Part shown: in pieces, positions 59,592 to 64,000 of the stretch | Layout of the letters: every line of letters begins with the position of its first letter | Position numbering within the stretch: position 1 is the first letter of the stretch | Source of the DNA: CAIQPV01 sp963719855 | GTDB taxonomy: Bacteria > Pseudomonadota > Gammaproteobacteria > Burkholderiales > Gallionellaceae | DNA length: 64,000 nt | Assembly: GCA_963719855.1 (NCBI GenBank) | Contig: CAVRDK010000004.1 | Coordinates: forward strand, 434,001-498,000 | Reading direction: 5' to 3' | Made by a program: the position numbers and the translations under genes | The notes under the pieces: generated by a model | Database searches by the model: none | Told to the model about the DNA's origin: nothing | Seen by the model: the letters and a program-made list of their open reading frames with translations, nothing else

Positions 59592-59620
59592 ACTATAATC
59601 TTTATTTAATTTAATTGCAA
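59592..59620 (-). promoter_or_regulatory. Sigma70-type promoter of mshA
   Basis: On the minus strand TTGCAA (59620-59615) and TATAGT (59597-59592) are spaced 17 bp. It lies 190 bp before the mshA ATG. No sigma54 (TGGCAC-N5-TTGCW) site was seen. The remaining 59621-59814 bases show nothing recognisable. Confidence 0.6.
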
Positions 59621-59814
59621 GTGTTTGAGTTTTCGGGTTTCTTGCAAGAGGCAGCGCGGCAACGCAAACTGGTATGGTTTTGCGCCGACATGGCTTGCCC
59701 CCATTCGTAAATCAGCGCCAAATGAACTGGCATAGCACAAGATAACAGTTCGTCCATCAAGGCAAGCCGGGAATAGAGGCAGTATAGGCGGCTATTTTGT
59801 ATACAACGAGTCGC

Positions 59815-60342
59815 TTAGTTGTTTACGGCAGACCAGCTCTTGGCGACGCTGCAGTGGCTTTTCACGTAATCGAGAAATAGCAGCGGGGAGTCCAGCCCGC
59901 CCTGTTTGAGGATCTCGTTGTTCAGGAGCGGGAATATGGAAATGTCGCAATCAACGGCATCGAGACCGTTCTTGCCTGCGATTTCAACGATCTTGGCGAC
60001 CTTGGATACCACGGATTCCGCTTCGTGATGGGGGATAAGAACCCAGAAGTTGGAGCCGCTGCGGGCGACGACATCGGTCTTGCGCATGGCGTCGTTCAGC
60101 TCGTGGGTGAGTTTGAACAGCATCTGGGCAGCTCCCATGGCGCCATATAGATTGCCCAGCTTCCCCTTGTCGTCAAACTTTATGTAAACCATGCTGAAAT
60201 CCAGTTGCTCGGCATGGCGCAGTTTTATGGCGAGTGTCCACTCCAGGATATACAGCAATCTATCCCATAAGGCAGCATCGTTTTTCATCTGCCCACCAGA
60301 TGAATTACTGGATTGTTGGATTGATGGGTTGTTTGAGGTCAT
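59815..60342 (-). CDS. Degenerate GGDEF-domain-like protein
   Basis: 175 residues from ATG 60342 (RBS ACAGGAG); the open frame further upstream is repeat DNA. A Ser/Asn-rich start (TSNNPSIQQSSNSSGGQ) precedes a GGDEF-like domain (LDFSMVYIKFDDKGKLGNLY, MRKTDVVARSGSNFWVLIPH) in which the G-G-D/E-E-F loop is replaced by S-G-S-N-F-W. So cyclase activity is unlikely; it may bind nucleotide or the MSHA machine. Located between mshG and mshA. Confidence 0.75.
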   Translation of the reverse strand: MTSNNPSIQQSSNSSGGQMKNDAALWDRLLYILEWTLAIKLRHAEQLDFSMVYIKFDDKGKLGNLYGAMGAAQMLFKLTHELNDAMRKTDVVARSGSNFWVLIPHHEAESVVSKVAKIVEIAGKNGLDAVDCDISIFPLLNNEILKQGGLDSPLLFLDYVKSHCSVAKSWSAVNN

Positions 60343-60410
60343 GCTTTTCTCCTGTCGCATTGTTTTACGGCCTGAATAGCAGGCCAACCAAAATACGGTA
60401 TCATAAATTT

Positions 60411-60568
60411 TATATGCCTCTATATGGTTTTCAGTAGGATGGGTGGTAACCCATCGTCTTAGCTTTGATAGGTTGCGGCATTGATGGGTTACGCTACGCT
60501 TCACCCATCCTACGGCCTTCGCCCATCCTAACGATAGAGCCAAACTGAAAATGGTTCATAGGCATATA
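60411..60568. mobile_element. MITE-like element carrying the GTAGGATGGG repeat
   Basis: 25-bp terminal repeats, 19 of 25 matching: TATATGCCTCTATATGGTTT (left, continuing CAGT) and, inverted, TATATGCCTATGAACCATTT. Inside are inverted GTAGGATGGGTG / CACCCATCCTAC arms (60434-60513). The left end is shared, inverted, with the repeat at 56731-56853. It lies just upstream of the GGDEF-like gene, supplying false N-terminal codons. Confidence 0.65.
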
Positions 60569-60575
60569 TTTTACC

Positions 60576-61184
60576 TCACAGCCAGATTATCAGTACTGCC
60601 AAGGTGTACAGGCTGCCGAACAATAGCAACACGCCCGTCATTTGGACATTCTGAAATACGTATTCATCCACGCCGACACGGGAAAGTTCGAATGGCTTGA
60701 GGACACGGCGCATGGAAATCCATTGATTGGCGTCCTGCTCGAACCCGCGCAACATGCTTGGCCGGATCAACAGGAACAGGCTGATAATTAAGGTGGCTGC
60801 GGCCCCCAACAGAATGCTGAGCACCACCGAATCCAGCAACATCTCGGCGAATACGGTCGGGATGGGGAATTTCCTGGACAATCCAGTCAGAAGGGAAATT
60901 TTATCGAAGCGGGCGGTAAAAAAATAAATCAGTAAAACCGCTCCTGCCAGCAGCGATATTCCGCTTGCCTGGTGGTGGCGGTAAAACCAGCGGTCAACCT
61001 TGACCACTTGATCCAGCAGATTGGCCACGGGGGGCATGGCAATCCAACGGTTGGCATGCTTGCTCGCATACGACATCCAGGCTGGGCGCAACACCAGCGC
61101 CACACCGACGAACAGACCGGCCATGCTGCCGACCATCAGAAACAACAGCAATGCATGAAACAACATCTGATTGACAACCGACAT
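60576..61184 (-). CDS. Four-span membrane protein with internal duplication
   Basis: 202 residues, about four membrane spans. Two halves repeat: VALVLRPAWMSYASKHANRW, then a span ending VLLIYFF; and SLFLLIRPSMLRGFEQDANQ then LLLFGSLYTLAVLIIWL. Shared phrase L-x-R-P-x-M/W ... A-N-x-W-I plus V-D-x-(W/Y)-(F/V) before the second span. No known family recognised. Sits between mshG (23 bp) and the GGDEF-like gene, where mshF/mshB might be expected. Confidence 0.7.
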   Translation of the reverse strand: MSVVNQMLFHALLLFLMVGSMAGLFVGVALVLRPAWMSYASKHANRWIAMPPVANLLDQVVKVDRWFYRHHQASGISLLAGAVLLIYFFTARFDKISLLTGLSRKFPIPTVFAEMLLDSVVLSILLGAAATLIISLFLLIRPSMLRGFEQDANQWISMRRVLKPFELSRVGVDEYVFQNVQMTGVLLLFGSLYTLAVLIIWL

Positions 61185-61207
61185 GACGCTCCTTTAATCC
61201 GCATTCC

Positions 61208-62443
61208 TTACCTGTGCAACGCCGCCTGACCCAAACTCCACATCGGCAGGAAGATACCCAGCGCAAGAACCAGCACCATAGCGCCCAGCGCCGTAATCAT
61301 GATGGGCTCGATCTGTGCGCTCAGGTTTTTTATGTCGTACGCCACTTCGCGCTCGTACATGCCGGCGATCTCTAACATCAAGCCGTCCAACTCGCCCGTT
61401 TCCTCGCCTACCGCGATCATCTGCAACACGACGGGGTTGAACACGCCGCTCGCCGTAGCGGTACGCGAGATGCTTTCGCCACGCTCCACTCCGTCGCGCA
61501 TCTGTTCGATGCGGGCGCGCATGTATTGGTTGTCCACCACCATGCCCACCACATTCAATCCCTGCACGAGGGGGATGCCGCTCTTGAAGGCCAGCGCCAG
61601 GCTGCGCGCAAACCGCGCCAGCGTTCCTTTATAGATGATTTTTCCCGCGATGGGAATGTGGAATTTATACCTATCCCATTTGTACCTGCCGTCAGGGGTA
61701 TTGGTATACCAGCGAAAACCCATTGCTGTCCCCACCACTCCGGCCAGCATCAACAGCCAGTACTTCACCATGAAACCTGAAAAGCCGATGAGTATTCTGG
61801 TGATCAACGGTAACTCAGTATGCAAACTTGCGAACGTTTTGGCGAATGCTGGGATAACGAACATATTCACGATGGTGATGGCAATCGCCATGGCAATGAT
61901 TACAAATATCGGGTAACGCACTGCGGCGCGAATATCCTCGCGCATTTGTTTATCAATCTCGATATAGGTATACAGGCGCTGAAAGGTCTCGTCGAGCATA
62001 CCGGTCATCTCGCCGATTTGCACCATGCTGACGTAGAACGCAGAAAATATTTTTGGATGGCGCCGCATCGCAATGCTGAGTTCCAAGCCACTGTCCAGAG
62101 CTTCACGCAAGTCCTGCAAAACGGCGGACAAGGCGGCGTTTTGCGTCGATTCCTGCAAGCCCGCGAGTGCGCGCATGATGGGTACCCCCGCTTTGAGCAG
62201 CGTGTACATCTGGCGGCTGAACAGGATCAATTCCATCGGCCCGACTTTCTCACCTATCTGGAAATTCCACCGCGAAGGACTTTTGGCAGCAACCTCTGCT
62301 ACACGTTGAGTGGGTTTGATCTCGATAGGAGTAATGCCGATGTTGAACAGCTGGTTGGCAATGACGCCGGTATCGGCGCCCTCCAGCGTGCCCTGCACCA
62401 GCTCGCCGTGCGCGCTTCTTCCTTTGTATGCAAACACTCCCAT
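61208..62443 (-). CDS. mshG: MSHA biogenesis protein MshG (GspF/PilC inner-membrane platform)
   Basis: 411 residues, normal length. Two GspF repeats: ILFSRQMYTLLKAGVPIMRA and RFARSLALAFKSGIPLVQGL, each followed by helices and a span (VIIAMAIAITIVNMFVIPAF; ITALGAMVLVLALGIFLPMW). IGEMTGMLDETFQ and VGEETGELDGLML are the family Gly-Glu-Thr-Gly motifs. It forms the platform turned by the MshE ATPase. Its start shares one base with the mshE stop. Confidence 0.95.
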   Translation of the reverse strand: MGVFAYKGRSAHGELVQGTLEGADTGVIANQLFNIGITPIEIKPTQRVAEVAAKSPSRWNFQIGEKVGPMELILFSRQMYTLLKAGVPIMRALAGLQESTQNAALSAVLQDLREALDSGLELSIAMRRHPKIFSAFYVSMVQIGEMTGMLDETFQRLYTYIEIDKQMREDIRAAVRYPIFVIIAMAIAITIVNMFVIPAFAKTFASLHTELPLITRILIGFSGFMVKYWLLMLAGVVGTAMGFRWYTNTPDGRYKWDRYKFHIPIAGKIIYKGTLARFARSLALAFKSGIPLVQGLNVVGMVVDNQYMRARIEQMRDGVERGESISRTATASGVFNPVVLQMIAVGEETGELDGLMLEIAGMYEREVAYDIKNLSAQIEPIMITALGAMVLVLALGIFLPMWSLGQAALHR

Positions 62444-64000
62444 TAGTCTTCCACCTGGTTGCTGATGCGGATAACTTCATCCACCGAGGTATGCCCCAGT
62501 TTCATTTGTTCCAGCGCGTGATCAAGCATGGTTTTCCCCCGCATACTTTCGCGCGCGGCATGGGTGAAGTGGCTGGAATCATGGTGGGCGGCTGCTTCCA
62601 CCAGAGACGGGGTCATATCCAGCATTTCGTACACGGCAAAACGGCCACGGTAACCGGTATTGCTGCAGTGCGCACAACCGCGCCCGTGCCGCAGGATGCC
62701 CCATTGTTCGCGCTGGACGCCTGCATGCTCCAACCACTCGATTTCCTGTGGGGTAGGGTCATGCGGCTCGCTGCAACTTTCGCATATACGGCGCAACAGG
62801 CGTTGCGCCAACACCACTTGCACAGCCGAGGCCACCAGATATTTCGGCGCCCCCATATCTACCAGACGAGCCAAGGTGCCGGCGGCATCGCGCGTATGCA
62901 GAGTGGAAAATACCAAGTGGCCGGTCATCACTGCGCGCAAGCCGATCAGCGCAGTTTCCGCATCGCGCATTTCGCCCACCAGAATAACGTCCGGGTCCTG
63001 GCGCAAGACCGAACGCAATACAAGCGCAAAAGTCAGGTCTATCTTCTCGTTCACCTGCACCTGGTTGAGGCCCGGCAAGCGGTATTCCACCGGGTCTTCC
63101 ACGGTAATGATTTTCTGCTCCGTGGTGTTGATTTCCGATAGCCCGGAATACAGCGTGGTGGTTTTGCCGCTACCGGTAGGGCCGGTGACCAGCACCATGC
63201 CGCTGCTGCGGTGGATGGCGCTACGAAAGCGCACCAGCATTTCCGGCGGCATGCCCAACTTATCCAGCGAAAGAAAGCTGCCACTCTGATTAAGCAGGCG
63301 CATCACCACAGACTCGCCATATTGCGTGGGCATGGTGGCAATACGCACGTCCACCGCCTGGTCGCGCACCTTCATATTAAAACGCCCATCCTGCGGCAGG
63401 CGTTTTTCCGAGATATCCAGCCCGGATATCAGCTTCAGCCGCAGCACCAGCGCAGGCGCGATCTTGCTGTCCGCTTCGGTCTGCAAATGCATCAATCCAT
63501 CAATGCGAAAGCGGATTTGCAAACGCCCCTCCTGCGGCTCAATGTGAATATCGGAGGCGCGAACCTGCGTTGCTTCATTGAACACGGTCTGCAACAATTT
63601 GACTACGGGTGCCTCTTCGAGACCCACCGTCTCGCCCACCGCGCCAAAGTCGACATAACTATCGCCCAACTCCTCGGAAAGCTCGCGTGCCAGGCCGGAA
63701 ATTTCTGCGGTGCGGCGATAGACGCGATCCAGGGTTTCCTGTAACAGCCCTTCCGTAACCACCGCAACTTCAATGTCGCGTTTGAGGATGCGGCTGATTT
63801 CATCGAAAGCAATCAGGTCGGTGGGATCGCCCATGCCGACCAGCAGGACACCATCGCGCTCTTCCAATGCCAGCGCGCGAAGACGACGCGCATGGTTTTC
63901 CGGCAAGCGATGGACGATTTCGGGATTGATGTTATAAAACTTGAGGTTAACGTAGGGAATGCCAAGTTGCTTGCCGAGCATTTGGGAAATATGGTCATCG
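62443..64000 (-). CDS. mshE: MSHA pilus assembly ATPase MshE (5' end beyond window)
   Basis: GspE/PilB-type ATPase. The frame is open upstream of the ATG at 63981 through D-D-H-I-S-Q to the edge, so the gene starts outside. N1D domain QLGIPYVNLKFYNINPEIVH, Walker A VLVTGPTGSGKTTTLYSGLS, Asp box DIHIEPQEGRLQIRFRIDG, Walker B DPDVILVGEMRDAETALIGL, and the tetracysteine zinc site (CESC ... CAHC). Hydrolysis drives extension of MSHA pili; MshE N-terminal domains of this family bind c-di-GMP. Confidence 0.95.
   Translation of the reverse strand, partial: DDHISQMLGKQLGIPYVNLKFYNINPEIVHRLPENHARRLRALALEERDGVLLVGMGDPTDLIAFDEISRILKRDIEVAVVTEGLLQETLDRVYRRTAEISGLARELSEELGDSYVDFGAVGETVGLEEAPVVKLLQTVFNEATQVRASDIHIEPQEGRLQIRFRIDGLMHLQTEADSKIAPALVLRLKLISGLDISEKRLPQDGRFNMKVRDQAVDVRIATMPTQYGESVVMRLLNQSGSFLSLDKLGMPPEMLVRFRSAIHRSSGMVLVTGPTGSGKTTTLYSGLSEINTTEQKIITVEDPVEYRLPGLNQVQVNEKIDLTFALVLRSVLRQDPDVILVGEMRDAETALIGLRAVMTGHLVFSTLHTRDAAGTLARLVDMGAPKYLVASAVQVVLAQRLLRRICESCSEPHDPTPQEIEWLEHAGVQREQWGILRHGRGCAHCSNTGYRGRFAVYEMLDMTPSLVEAAAHHDSSHFTHAARESMRGKTMLDHALEQMKLGHTSVDEVIRISNQVED

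Noticed and set aside
60343..60543. Upstream codons of the GGDEF-like frame
   Set aside because: They come from the GTAGGATGGG element; the ATG at 60342 has a clear Shine-Dalgarno.

Overview
The window looks like chromosomal DNA from a betaproteobacterium. By inference it belongs near Gallionellaceae/Nitrosomonadales, judging from protein style, the MSHA pilus locus and housekeeping order; no rRNA is present to fix this. Almost all of it is coding, with two accessory regions (R-M island at 27.5-30.9 kb, MSHA locus at 47.9-64 kb) and an unusual number of small structured repeats.

Layout. 1-2.9 kb: cell-surface polysaccharide genes (edge-truncated AlgX/AlgJ-like SGNH protein, methyltransferase, GT9 glycosyltransferase). 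3.2-4.8 kb: a 31-residue membrane ORF, a TauE/DsbD-like membrane protein and a SCO copper chaperone. 5-8.2 kb: anaerobic class III ribonucleotide reductase in which the glycyl-radical C-terminus is a separate 64-residue protein, with a tandem pair of NrdR boxes upstream. 8.5-20.6 kb: NYN-LOTUS protein, FAD dehydrogenase, priA, hemE, gltD-gltB. 21-27.3 kb: peroxiredoxin, a protein of unknown function and a 1310-residue FAD/Fe-S oxidoreductase. 27.5-30.9 kb: Eco29kI-like restriction-modification genes followed by an HNH nuclease and an EndoIII-like glycosylase. 31-36.8 kb: thpR, ubiA, pbpG and the three-gene AmmeMemoRadiSam system. 37-41.4 kb: tRNA-Pro(GGG), a PNPOx-like protein, and yqgE-ruvX-pyrB-pyrC', where the dihydroorotase homologue has lost its metal ligands. 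41.5-47.9 kb: trkA-trkH with a truncated CheA/ChpA-like protein, IMPase, thioredoxin-like protein and rsmE.

47.9-64 kb is an MSHA type IV pilus locus on the minus strand, in transcription order mshE, mshG, a 4-TM protein, a degenerate GGDEF protein, mshA, (dinJ-yafQ), (tumE-tumA), mshC, (nucleotidyltransferase plus small ORF), mshD, mshO, mshP, mshI (frameshifted), mshI2, mshJ, mshK, mshL, mshN. MshE/G/I/J/K/L/N form the assembly machine and MshA/C/D/O/P are the major and minor prepilins. Three small cassettes, two of them toxin-antitoxin pairs, sit among the prepilin genes, and no mshM, mshF or mshQ is seen.

The most novel structure is a set of short TA-flanked MITE-like elements (about 4.8, 34.9, 40.7 and 45.3 kb, and a decayed relative at 8.4 kb). 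They share terminal inverted repeats and recombined internal modules, and two of them sit exactly at the TA of a neighbouring gene's stop codon. Other repeats (REPIN-like pair, C-rich repeats, a GTAGGATGGG element, an 18-bp tandem repeat in mshL) concentrate in the MSHA locus.
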